Below, in pieces: positions 18,058-26,509 of a stretch of 33,734 nucleotides of DNA. The translations under genes and the position numbers were made by a program. The DNA lies in the NCBI GenBank assembly GCA_003249785.1, contig QKIB01000057.1, positions 1-33,734 of the forward strand, written 5' to 3'. Every line of letters begins with the position of its first letter. The stretch's first letter is position 1. Below the pieces are notes generated by a model. The model was not told the DNA's origin. It searched no databases and saw only the letters and a list, made by a program, of their open reading frames with translations. The stretch is from Acholeplasmatales bacterium. GTDB lineage: Bacteria > Bacillota_I > Bacilli_A > Acholeplasmatales > Acholeplasmataceae.

Positions 18058-18714
18058 TTAATAAATGTAAGCATAGATTGCGATAAACTGTAAAACGGTT
18101 CCTAAGCTTGTGAAAATATGCCATACAAAATGGAAATATTTGATTTGTGGAAACACATAAAATGCAACACCGATACTATAAGCTATGCCACCTGATAAGA
18201 CAAGCCAGAATGCTCTAGGATCGAATGCCATGAGTTGCTGAATGAAAATGAGTGCACTCCATCCCATAGCGAGATAAATGAATAGATGCAATTTTGCAAA
18301 TTTCTTAATCCATATTGATTTAAAGACAATACCAATGATGATCAAAATCCATTGGATGATAAATAACAAAGGTCCTAACCCTAAACCAGAAATGCCAAAT
18401 ACAGGTGTTTGAAGTGCAGGCAGTAATAACAGCGGAGGTGCAAATGTTCCGCCAATCAGGATATAGATCGATAAATGATCAAACCTTTGAAAAACACTTT
18501 TAGCCTTTTGATGAAAAAGGGCATGATAGATGGTTGACATGGTATAAAGATTGATCATACCAAATCCAAAGATGATTGCTCCAGTCACTTCAAGAGCATT
18601 AGTGCTTTTAATGAGTAATAAGATTAGCGCAACGATTCCAAAAATGGCCATGACGCCATGGGAGACTGCATTGGCGATTTCTTCACCTAATGTTTGTTTT
18701 TTACCTTGCTTCAT
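18058..18714 (-). CDS. Hemolysin III / PAQR-family membrane protein (YqfA-like)
   Basis: LGEEIANAVSHGVMAIFGIVAL; STIYHALFHQKAKSVFQRFDHLSIYILIGGTFAPPLLL; C-terminal FHFVWHIFTSLGTVLQFIAIY. Confidence 0.95.
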   Translation of the reverse strand: MKQGKKQTLGEEIANAVSHGVMAIFGIVALILLLIKSTNALEVTGAIIFGFGMINLYTMSTIYHALFHQKAKSVFQRFDHLSIYILIGGTFAPPLLLLPALQTPVFGISGLGLGPLLFIIQWILIIIGIVFKSIWIKKFAKLHLFIYLAMGWSALIFIQQLMAFDPRAFWLVLSGGIAYSIGVAFYVFPQIKYFHFVWHIFTSLGTVLQFIAIYAYIY

Positions 18715-19250
18715 GATGTGGGTTCCTCTTCTTCTAGAAATTGGTCCAAGAAATTTTGACCTTTGAGTGTTTCAGGTTCAAACCGTTCAAGATCATAATA
18801 ATTGAATTGTCTCAACACTTCGTAGGCAACAATTGCAACCGCGTTAGACAAATTTAGAGATCTAACTTTATCTGTTGTTGGTATGCGATAACAATGCTCA
18901 AGATTCTCAGCTAATAATTTTCTATTGACACCTGTCGATTCCTTACCAAAGATTAAATAGATGGGTTCACTGAGGGTTGGATAGTTGATGTCAGCATAAT
19001 TCTTTTTTCCATAACGGGTTAAGAACAAATAAGTTCCAGGATTCTTCTTTTGAAATGCGTCAAAATTCGGATACAATGTATAATCGAGATGTTCATAATA
19101 ATCTAAGGCACTTCTTCTGAGTTTTGCTTCATCAATCTTGAACCCTAAAGGTTCAATGAGATGCAGTTTTGCTCCAATGGCAACACATGTACGCATGATG
19201 TTTCCGGTATTTTGTGGTATTTCAGGTTCATATAAAACAATGTGAAACAT
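18711..19250 (-). CDS. trmL: tRNA (cytidine(34)-2'-O)-methyltransferase, SPOUT family
   Basis: MFHIVLYEPEIPQNTGNIMRTCVAIGAKLHLIEPLGF; YLIFGKESTGVNRKLL; RIPTTDKVRSLNLSNAVAIVAYEVLRQ. Start refined to 19250 (AGGTG RBS). Confidence 0.95.
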   Translation of the reverse strand: MFHIVLYEPEIPQNTGNIMRTCVAIGAKLHLIEPLGFKIDEAKLRRSALDYYEHLDYTLYPNFDAFQKKNPGTYLFLTRYGKKNYADINYPTLSEPIYLIFGKESTGVNRKLLAENLEHCYRIPTTDKVRSLNLSNAVAIVAYEVLRQFNYYDLERFEPETLKGQNFLDQFLEEEEPTS

Positions 19251-19272
19251 ACATTCACCTCTTGACTTCATC

Positions 19273-19301
19273 AAAAAGGTATTGATTTGACAATACCCTT
19301 T
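19273..19301 (-). terminator. Probable (weak) terminator between pncB and trmL
   Basis: Minus AAAGGGTATTG-TCAAAT-CAATACCTTTTT (one bulged G). Confidence 0.6.
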
Positions 19302-19306
19302 GTCGT

Positions 19307-20743
19307 TTATTTTTTATACTGTCTAATGAGATTTTGTTTCAAATCCCATAGCTCTTTGGATAAATCAACATAATATTCGTGAGGTTTTTCCAATCGTAAG
19401 ACTTCTGGCCATAAGCGCTCATGTTCTTGTCTTGCATATGTTCTAATGGCTTCAAGCGAAGGCAACTCATAGACCAGTTTGCCTTTTTCAAAAATGGGAA
19501 TCAAAAGCGGTTTTACAGTATAGTTTTCGATATCCTTACTCTTCCATGGAAAATTGGGATCAAACAAATGATAAGGTTTCGTTGCATCTATAGATTCACT
19601 AAACAAGGTCATGACATCCGCTTCAGCCATACAGTTTTCATCATAGAATCTGTAAACCTGCTTAAAACCTGGGATGGTTGTTTTTTGAACATTGTCGCTA
19701 ATCTTGATCTTGGAAACAAGTTCTCCATTCACTTCGATTGCTGCGAGTTTGAACACACCACCAAACACTGCTTCCGAGCGTGCAGTTACCAAACGTTCAC
19801 CGACACCAAATGAGTCAATTTGAGCACCTTGATGAATCAATTCTTTAATCAAATATTCATCAAGTGAATTACTGACAGTGATTTTCGTATCCTTCATCCC
19901 AGCTGCATCAAGCATTTTTCTAGCTTCTTTGGTTAGATAGGTTAAATCTCCGCTGTCTAATCGGATGCCTCGTAGTTTTTTACCGAGCGGATCCAAGACT
20001 TCTTTTTGAATTTTGATTGCGTTGGGTAACCCTTGCTTCAGTGTATTATAAGTATCAACAAGCAATACTGCGTTATCAGGATAAGTCAGTGCATAAGATT
20101 TGAAAGCTTCATATTCTGAGTCATAACTCTGAACATAACTGTGTGCCATTGTACCTAATGCAGGAATTTTATACTGAAAGTCAACATAAGTGTTTGAAGA
20201 ACCAACTACACCACTGATGTATGCAGCACGTGCTCCATAGATAGATGCATCATAGCCATGTGCTCTTCGAGCACCGAATTCCAAAACACCTCGACCTTGC
20301 GCTGCATAAACAATTCTTGCTGCTTTAGTGGCAATTAAACTTTGATGATTAATGGTTAATAAGATCATGGTTTCAATCAACTGACATTCAAGGATAGGTC
20401 CTTTGACCACTAAGATGGGTTCATGAGGAAAAATAGGTGTGCCTTCCTTCATAGCATAGACATCACAGTTGAACTCAAATGTAGATAAATACTCAAGAAA
20501 GGATTCATTAAAAATATGCTTTGATCTCAAGAAATCAATCTCGTCTTTGGAGAATCTTAGATTTTTGATATAATCGATGACTTGTTCAAGACCAGCGAAG
20601 ATTGCATAGCCACCTTCATCAGGAATACTTCTGAAAAAAACATCGAAAACAGCAATTTGTTCATGTTTTTTATCTTTGAAATAACCATTGGCCATGGTAA
20701 GTTCATAAAAATCCATTAAGAGTGATAAATTGCGTTTTTTCAT
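19307..20743 (-). CDS. pncB: Nicotinate phosphoribosyltransferase
   Basis: LLMDFYELTMANGYF; GARRAHGYDASIYGARAAYISGVVGSSN; GIRLDSGDL; FGVGERLVTARSEAVFGGVFKL. Confidence 0.97.
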   Translation of the reverse strand: MKKRNLSLLMDFYELTMANGYFKDKKHEQIAVFDVFFRSIPDEGGYAIFAGLEQVIDYIKNLRFSKDEIDFLRSKHIFNESFLEYLSTFEFNCDVYAMKEGTPIFPHEPILVVKGPILECQLIETMILLTINHQSLIATKAARIVYAAQGRGVLEFGARRAHGYDASIYGARAAYISGVVGSSNTYVDFQYKIPALGTMAHSYVQSYDSEYEAFKSYALTYPDNAVLLVDTYNTLKQGLPNAIKIQKEVLDPLGKKLRGIRLDSGDLTYLTKEARKMLDAAGMKDTKITVSNSLDEYLIKELIHQGAQIDSFGVGERLVTARSEAVFGGVFKLAAIEVNGELVSKIKISDNVQKTTIPGFKQVYRFYDENCMAEADVMTLFSESIDATKPYHLFDPNFPWKSKDIENYTVKPLLIPIFEKGKLVYELPSLEAIRTYARQEHERLWPEVLRLEKPHEYYVDLSKELWDLKQNLIRQYKK

Positions 20744-20834
20744 TCTTGTTTCCTCCTCGATTTGACACTTACCATTCTATCACTTTTTCGACTTATTTGA
20801 TATAATAAAGTATAGAATATGTGAGGTTTAAGAC

Positions 20835-21542
20835 ATGCTGATCCTTCTTTCTCCAGCAAAAACATTTACAAAAACAGAAGTTTTTTCTCATGAGATGCCT
20901 ATCTATCTCAAAGAAGCTACAAAACTCAACAATAAGATCAAGAAACAATCTCTTCTTTTTTTGGAAACATCCTTTAAGATTTCGCGTGCACTAGCAAAGA
21001 AAGTCAAAACAGATGCACAGCTTTTTCAAAAGGAACCCAAATCAGCAATAGATCAATTTGATGGTCAGGTATATCGAGGATTTGATATTCAAAGCTTATC
21101 TGATGAAAGACGCATGTTTCTTTCTGGTCATCTATTAATTTTGTCAGGACTTTACGGCTTATTGCGTCCTTTTGATGGCATCACACCATATCGTTTGGAT
21201 TTTAAAGATCACTTAGTTGGCAATCTCTGCCAATTTTGGAAACCCAAACTGATTCATTATATCCATACTGTTCATCCTGAATCCTTGATCATCAATCTCG
21301 CTTCGGCAGAATTTACAGATTTTATTAAGCAAGACCTTAAAATGACAACTATAGGGTTTCAAAATAATCAGACAAGGATTTCCAATATGGCGTTGAAATT
21401 ATTAAGAGGACAAATGGCTCGATATCTGATTGAAAATCCGATTGAAACCGTGAATCAGTTACAAACAATCTGTTTGAATGGTTATTGTTATGATGCGCAT
21501 CATTCAACAAATGAACTTGTCATCTTTTCAAAGGAGGTGTAA
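20835..21542 (+). CDS. yaaA: YaaA family (DUF328/UPF0246) peroxide stress protein
   Basis: MLILLSPAKTF; FDGQVYRGFD; LLILSGLYGLLRPFDGITPYRLDF. Confidence 0.95.
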   Translation: MLILLSPAKTFTKTEVFSHEMPIYLKEATKLNNKIKKQSLLFLETSFKISRALAKKVKTDAQLFQKEPKSAIDQFDGQVYRGFDIQSLSDERRMFLSGHLLILSGLYGLLRPFDGITPYRLDFKDHLVGNLCQFWKPKLIHYIHTVHPESLIINLASAEFTDFIKQDLKMTTIGFQNNQTRISNMALKLLRGQMARYLIENPIETVNQLQTICLNGYCYDAHHSTNELVIFSKEV

Positions 21543-21547
21543 GGATT

Positions 21548-23029
21548 ATGAAGCGCTTATTAAGAATGCTCTTATCACGGACATCATTGATCATGCTTTT
21601 ACTGCTTCTACAAATCGTGTTGGTGCTGATTTTTATCGATTACATCTCTAAATTCGGTTATTTCAATACCATCTTTTACATTATTTCTGTCATCATCGTG
21701 ATTTATATGATTACAAAAGAAGAAAATCCAGCATACAAACTCTCTTGGATTATTCCCATTCTGATCTTTCCTGTTTTTGGTGGTGTCTTTTATCTCATCT
21801 ATAAACAAAGAAACGTTGGGCAAAGAGTTCTGAAAAGACATCGGAACATTGACTTAAACCGCTATGATTATACGCATATGATGACCAATCCATTGGGCTC
21901 AAAAGATTCCAAATATTTAGAGAACTTTAACTGGCCAACCTATCAACATACACAAACACAGTTTTTATCTTCTGGAGAAATGCTTTTTGAAGCACTGAAA
22001 AAAGATCTTGACTCCGCTGAAAAGTATATCTTCATGGAGTATTTCATCATCAATCCAGGTCAGATGTGGGATGAAATTCTAGAACTTCTCAAACAAAAAG
22101 TAAAAAAGGGCGTTGAAGTCAAAATCATCTACGATGATTATGGTTCTTCTTATTTGCCGTATAAATACAAGAAAAAGCTTGAAGCTTTTGGGATTGAAGC
22201 CATCAATTTCAATCCAATGCGGATGCATCTTAATTTCGCCATGAATTATAGAGATCACCGAAAAATCGTCGTCATTGATGGCAAGATTGCTTATACTGGT
22301 GGCAGCAATATCGGGGATGAGTATATTAATTTAGAACATCCCTTTGGTCACTGGCAGGATGCAGGTATTCGTATTGAGGGAGATGCAGTCTGGTCACTGA
22401 TTATAGGCTTTTTGCAAAACTGGCGATTTTCCAGTCAAAAAGATATGGATTATGAAATTTATCGATCAGATCACCAAGTAGAAAATGATGGGTATATCAT
22501 ACCATTTAGTGATTCACCGCTCATTGAAGAAACCATGAATAAAAATCTCTATCTTTCTTTAATCTCAGAAGCGAAAGAATCCATTTTGATCACTTCCCCT
22601 TACCTGATTATCGATAATGAGCTCATGACCGCTTTGAAATATGCTTCAAAGTCAGGTATCAAAGTGAAAATCATCATTCCATACGTGCCAGATAAGAAGA
22701 TCGTCTTCATGGTTACAGAATCTTATGTTCCAGAATTAATGGAAGCTGGTGCAGAAGTGTATCGGTATAAACCAGGTTTTATTCATAGCAAAATGATGAT
22801 TATCGATCATAAAAAAGCCATGATTGGTACAGCCAATCTTGACTTTAGAAGTTTGTATCTACATTTTGAAAATACTGTTTATCTTGATGGGACTTCTTCC
22901 ATCAAAGATATGGTTCTCTTCTTTGAAGATACTTTAAAGCAAAGTGTATTCATCGAAAACCAAGGTAAACGAGGGATCATTTATCGAATTGTTCAATTGT
23001 TACTCAGAGGATTTTCATCCTTATTATAA
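21548..23029 (+). CDS. cls: Cardiolipin synthase
   Basis: Two N-terminal TMs (PLDc_N-like); two HKD motifs: HRKIVVIDGKIAYTGGSNIGDEY and HSKMMIIDHKKAMIGTANLDFRS. Confidence 0.96.
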   Translation: MKRLLRMLLSRTSLIMLLLLLQIVLVLIFIDYISKFGYFNTIFYIISVIIVIYMITKEENPAYKLSWIIPILIFPVFGGVFYLIYKQRNVGQRVLKRHRNIDLNRYDYTHMMTNPLGSKDSKYLENFNWPTYQHTQTQFLSSGEMLFEALKKDLDSAEKYIFMEYFIINPGQMWDEILELLKQKVKKGVEVKIIYDDYGSSYLPYKYKKKLEAFGIEAINFNPMRMHLNFAMNYRDHRKIVVIDGKIAYTGGSNIGDEYINLEHPFGHWQDAGIRIEGDAVWSLIIGFLQNWRFSSQKDMDYEIYRSDHQVENDGYIIPFSDSPLIEETMNKNLYLSLISEAKESILITSPYLIIDNELMTALKYASKSGIKVKIIIPYVPDKKIVFMVTESYVPELMEAGAEVYRYKPGFIHSKMMIIDHKKAMIGTANLDFRSLYLHFENTVYLDGTSSIKDMVLFFEDTLKQSVFIENQGKRGIIYRIVQLLLRGFSSLL

Positions 23030-23057
23030 AAAAAAGGCCAATCGGCCTTATTTTTTT
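23030..23057. terminator. Bidirectional terminator between convergent cls and 23056-23763
   Basis: AAAAAAGGCC-AATC-GGCCTTATTTTTTT. Confidence 0.88.
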
Positions 23058-23763
23058 ATTTTCTAGTGACACCAAGAGTACCGAACAAACCACCAACGAT
23101 AAAGAACAGATACGTCACAATATAAAGCAGGGTTTGAATGGTACCATAAATATCAACAGTTTGTAAACTTTCTACAAACAATTCAGCAACATAGAACATC
23201 AAGATTGCTAGAAATAATGCAATCGATCCCATGCGAAGCATGAAGATTGAGAATCGTCCTGGTTTCTTATATGCAAACAAGATCCATAGCAAGAATGGTG
23301 CAGCTACTGCAATACCAGGCGCCACATAAGTACTGATCGATGTGAGTTGATTGATGTATGTTTTTAAGAATGCTGTCACACTGTTTAGCCATGATGGAGT
23401 ATCTAAAACAATTGGAGCCAAAGCAGATGTTCTGTCTAACGCACTTGAAAAGAATCCAAAGAGTAAGACTAACGTCAAGAGGAGTCTAAGAATCAATCCC
23501 TTTCGTATAGCCCACAAAATCAAAATCAGACCAACAACTAATGCCATACCAGCGTACTGTGTGAGTATTTGAATCTGTGATAGATAACCACCTACAAGTT
23601 GAGCAAAAGGTTCCAGTTTATCCATTAATGGCAATGTGTTGTTTTCAATAACAAGGGAAGTTGCGATATACAAAGAAGAGATTAGGACTAAAATAAAACC
23701 TAGTGTACGTACAATTTTCCCGAAAGCTTTATTATAAACGCGTTTGTTCAAAAAGGTCACCAC
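23056..23763 (-). CDS. Polytopic membrane protein, unknown function
   Basis: Multiple hydrophobic segments; bounded by a terminator; no recognised motif. Confidence 0.75.
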   Translation of the reverse strand: MVTFLNKRVYNKAFGKIVRTLGFILVLISSLYIATSLVIENNTLPLMDKLEPFAQLVGGYLSQIQILTQYAGMALVVGLILILWAIRKGLILRLLLTLVLLFGFFSSALDRTSALAPIVLDTPSWLNSVTAFLKTYINQLTSISTYVAPGIAVAAPFLLWILFAYKKPGRFSIFMLRMGSIALFLAILMFYVAELFVESLQTVDIYGTIQTLLYIVTYLFFIVGGLFGTLGVTRK

Positions 23764-23832
23764 TTTCCTAAAAATATATATTCATTACATATTTTATCAT
23801 ATAAAAGCATACAATGTATAGAGTTTAATGAA

Positions 23833-24873
23833 CTAATTGATATCTTTATTAACTGCTAAGTCACCAAGAACAATCCATTTTTGTTCTCTGAAGAACCAAT
23901 CGATCAATAAGACTAAGAGAGCTGGAGTAATCAGCATGAAAATTACAATCAACCAAGCATTTGATGAATAGTTCATAAATTCAAGGGTCTGAAGTTGTCC
24001 AACAAGAGCTGAACTGCCCATCCCTGCTCCAAATGGTGAAGTCTCTGTGCGAAGGAATGGAATGATGTAAAATAATGGAGCTAAGATTGCAGATGCAATG
24101 ATGGTTGGCAACCAGATGACTGGTTTCTTCATGATATTCTTGAACTGAAGCATTGAAGTTCCAAATGCAATGGATAAAACCATACCGATGTTGTTGTCTT
24201 TTCTCGACTGAATTGCAAAGCCGATCATTTGTGTTGTTGTACCGATAACAGCTGCACCACCGGCAATACCTTGTAGTGAGATTGCGATGGCAATTGCTGC
24301 ACTAGACAACGGAGATGTCAAAAGCATACCAAGGGAGACTGCAATAACGATACTCATAGGTATTGGAGCAAACGCTGTTGCACCATTAATACCATCTTGA
24401 ATCCATTGAATGAGTTGGGTGATTGGTGCACTGATTGCTAAAGTCAGCCCAAGAGCAACCAATGATCCGAATAAAGGAACAAGTAAAATATCAACAGGTG
24501 TTTTTTTGACCAAAACGTATCGCATGATTAAAATGCCTAATACGACGACAAGATAAGTTGTTACTGGGTCATTATTTGGGCCAATGATGATGCCACTCGC
24601 AAATGTCACTTTAAGACTTGTAGCAATACCGCCCATAACGGATGCAACAACCATTTTCAATCCATCCATTTTTAAACTGAGAGCAATCCCCATGCCAATC
24701 CCAATTCCCATGGCACCTTTCAGTGCATTTGCCAAAGTAATTTCAATAAGAGGAACTCCTATTAAACTACCAATTTGTGAAACGATAACGCCAATAATCA
24801 ATGTGGCAAATAAACCATAAACCATACCATTCATTGTAGTCATGATGAATGACTTTACTTTCTTCTCTTGCAT
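23833..24873 (-). CDS. PTS_EIIC_2-family membrane protein (PfoR-like)
   Basis: 346 aa, Gly/Ala-rich TM protein (ALKGAMGIGIGMGIALSLKMDGLKMVVASVMGG; AIAISLQGIAGGAAVIGTTTQMIGFA). No EIIA/EIIB domain present. Confidence 0.8.
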   Translation of the reverse strand: MQEKKVKSFIMTTMNGMVYGLFATLIIGVIVSQIGSLIGVPLIEITLANALKGAMGIGIGMGIALSLKMDGLKMVVASVMGGIATSLKVTFASGIIIGPNNDPVTTYLVVVLGILIMRYVLVKKTPVDILLVPLFGSLVALGLTLAISAPITQLIQWIQDGINGATAFAPIPMSIVIAVSLGMLLTSPLSSAAIAIAISLQGIAGGAAVIGTTTQMIGFAIQSRKDNNIGMVLSIAFGTSMLQFKNIMKKPVIWLPTIIASAILAPLFYIIPFLRTETSPFGAGMGSSALVGQLQTLEFMNYSSNAWLIVIFMLITPALLVLLIDWFFREQKWIVLGDLAVNKDIN

Positions 24874-24924
24874 GATATCAACTCGCTTTCGAAATCATTT
24901 TAACATATTATTCGCAAGTTATGC

Positions 24925-24947
24925 TAAAAAAAAAGACTCGCGTCTTT
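24925..24947 (-). terminator. Terminator of the GGDEF gene
   Basis: Minus AAAGAC-GCGA-GTCTTTTTTTTT. Confidence 0.85.
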
Positions 24948-24961
24948 CTCTTTCATTTAGA

Positions 24962-26140
24962 TTAAGTTGTTTGCATTTCCTTTGTCATTCTTTTGTTTTG
25001 ATACATCATCTGATCTGCAATATGCATGATGTCATCGAAAGTCTGTCCAATCGTCCATGTATGGATGCCATAAGAGAAATTCGGATGATAGTCATAATTA
25101 TTCTTAATTTCGCTCAATCGTCTAAACAAATCATCAATCATACTCAGTATATCTCTTTCCGGATGCTCACAGAGCATGATGAATTCATCACCACCTAAAC
25201 GATAGACGTTTTTAGTGTAGTCTTTTAACAATCTAGCAAATTGTTTTAACATTTGATCACCGAATTGATGACCATAAAGATCGTTTACTTCTTTAAATCC
25301 GTCCAAGTCCAAGAGAACAAAACGGAAAGATGATCTTTTTTGTGTGCATACATGAATCAATTCTTCGGTTTTCTGCTCAAGATGTTTGCGGTTATATAAT
25401 CCAGTTAGATAATCTACTTTTGTCAAAGATTCCAATTCACGAATGAGCAGTTCATTTTCGAACAATTTATATTCAATTTCTTTGGCTAACATCTTGTTGA
25501 TGATGACAACAATATCAATGAAAATCGCCAAAATCGTGAATATACCTGCCATTTGAAAAATCGTATCTATTGAAAAAGATAAATAAGTGCTAATTGATTG
25601 ATAATTAAAAAGTGTTGTGACAAATCGGGCAGCGAATATAACTGAATAAATGGTAATGATGTAGATTAACGGTTTCAAGAAATGATGACTTTCAAATCTT
25701 GTCTTCCTATACATCTGATATGCAACATCAGCGAATAAAATCATCATGGAAAAAGAAATAACCAAAATTCTGATTGCAACATTGGAATCAATTGCAGCAT
25801 AATAATAGAAGATTGCAGAGATAATCAAGAAAAAAGCGATATAACTCTTTGCATTTGCTTTCACATGATACAATGTCTTGATACCATAAGCAAGCAAGAT
25901 CATACCTGCAAATAAAACCAGATTTCCAAAGATGATTGAAACATAGACTGGAAGGAAAATATAGTCTCTCAGCGACATCAACAAGGTCCCAAAGAATAAG
26001 CCGATAAATCCGCTCATGATAAAAAGCAATCCAGCAAATTTCTGTTGGTTTGTACGATGTAGTATATAGATGTATAGAGCAAAAATACCACTCATGATAG
26101 CTTCAATGATCAATGCGGTGAATAAGTTCAAAGTTGACAT
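24962..26140 (-). CDS. Membrane-bound GGDEF-domain (diguanylate cyclase) protein
   Basis: N-terminal ~7 hydrophobic segments, then DYLTGLYNRKHLEQ..FVLLDLDGFKEVNDLYGHQFGDQML..VYRLGGDEFIML. Confidence 0.95.
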   Translation of the reverse strand: MSTLNLFTALIIEAIMSGIFALYIYILHRTNQQKFAGLLFIMSGFIGLFFGTLLMSLRDYIFLPVYVSIIFGNLVLFAGMILLAYGIKTLYHVKANAKSYIAFFLIISAIFYYYAAIDSNVAIRILVISFSMMILFADVAYQMYRKTRFESHHFLKPLIYIITIYSVIFAARFVTTLFNYQSISTYLSFSIDTIFQMAGIFTILAIFIDIVVIINKMLAKEIEYKLFENELLIRELESLTKVDYLTGLYNRKHLEQKTEELIHVCTQKRSSFRFVLLDLDGFKEVNDLYGHQFGDQMLKQFARLLKDYTKNVYRLGGDEFIMLCEHPERDILSMIDDLFRRLSEIKNNYDYHPNFSYGIHTWTIGQTFDDIMHIADQMMYQNKRMTKEMQTT

Positions 26141-26308
26141 GATATTTCTCCTCTCGGGTTTGATAACAGGTCTTTGTTTTGCACCAAAGTATTGTTCATA
26201 TTATAACATAATAATATATGATAAAACTACCCAATTTCTTAATTTTTTCTTAAGTTATTAATCTATAATTTTGTGACTTTATGATGATTATAACTGATTC
26301 ACTTTTAA

Positions 26309-26335
26309 ATAAAAAACTCCAACATAGTTGAAGTT
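26309..26335 (-). terminator. Terminator of tRNA-Leu
   Basis: Minus AACTTCAAC-TAT-GTTGGAGTT then TTTTTT; 9-bp stem. Confidence 0.88.
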
Positions 26336-26345
26336 AAGTTCATTT

Positions 26346-26433
26346 TGGTCCCCGCGGCCGGGCTCGAACCAGCACGGATTATTCATCCACCAGATTTTGA
26401 GTCTGGCACGTCTACCAATTTCATCACGCGGGG
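26346..26433 (-). tRNA. tRNA-Leu (anticodon CAA), CCA encoded
   Basis: Minus CCCCGCG...CCAGA-CTCAAAA-TCTGG...long variable arm...GCTGG-TTCGAGC-CCGGC-CGCGGGG-ACCA; 7-bp acceptor; 88 nt with CCA. Confidence 0.96.
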
Positions 26434-26463
26434 GTACGCTGCCAATGATTTGACAGCAAAATT

Positions 26464-26492
26464 ATGATATCATGCTTTTATGCAATTTGCAA
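26464..26492 (-). promoter_or_regulatory. Promoter of tRNA-Leu
   Basis: Minus TTGCAA (26487-26492), 17 nt, TATCAT (26464-26469). Confidence 0.65.
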
Positions 26493-26509
26493 TCATTTAT
26501 GCTAAAAAA

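Noticed and set aside
19421-19813. 130-aa ORF antisense to pncB
   Set aside because: Shadow ORF opposite a conserved enzyme; no independent signal.
26218-26290. AT-rich CTTAATTTTTTCTTAAG pseudo-palindrome upstream of the GGDEF gene
   Set aside because: Short and in very AT-rich DNA; not distinguishable from chance.
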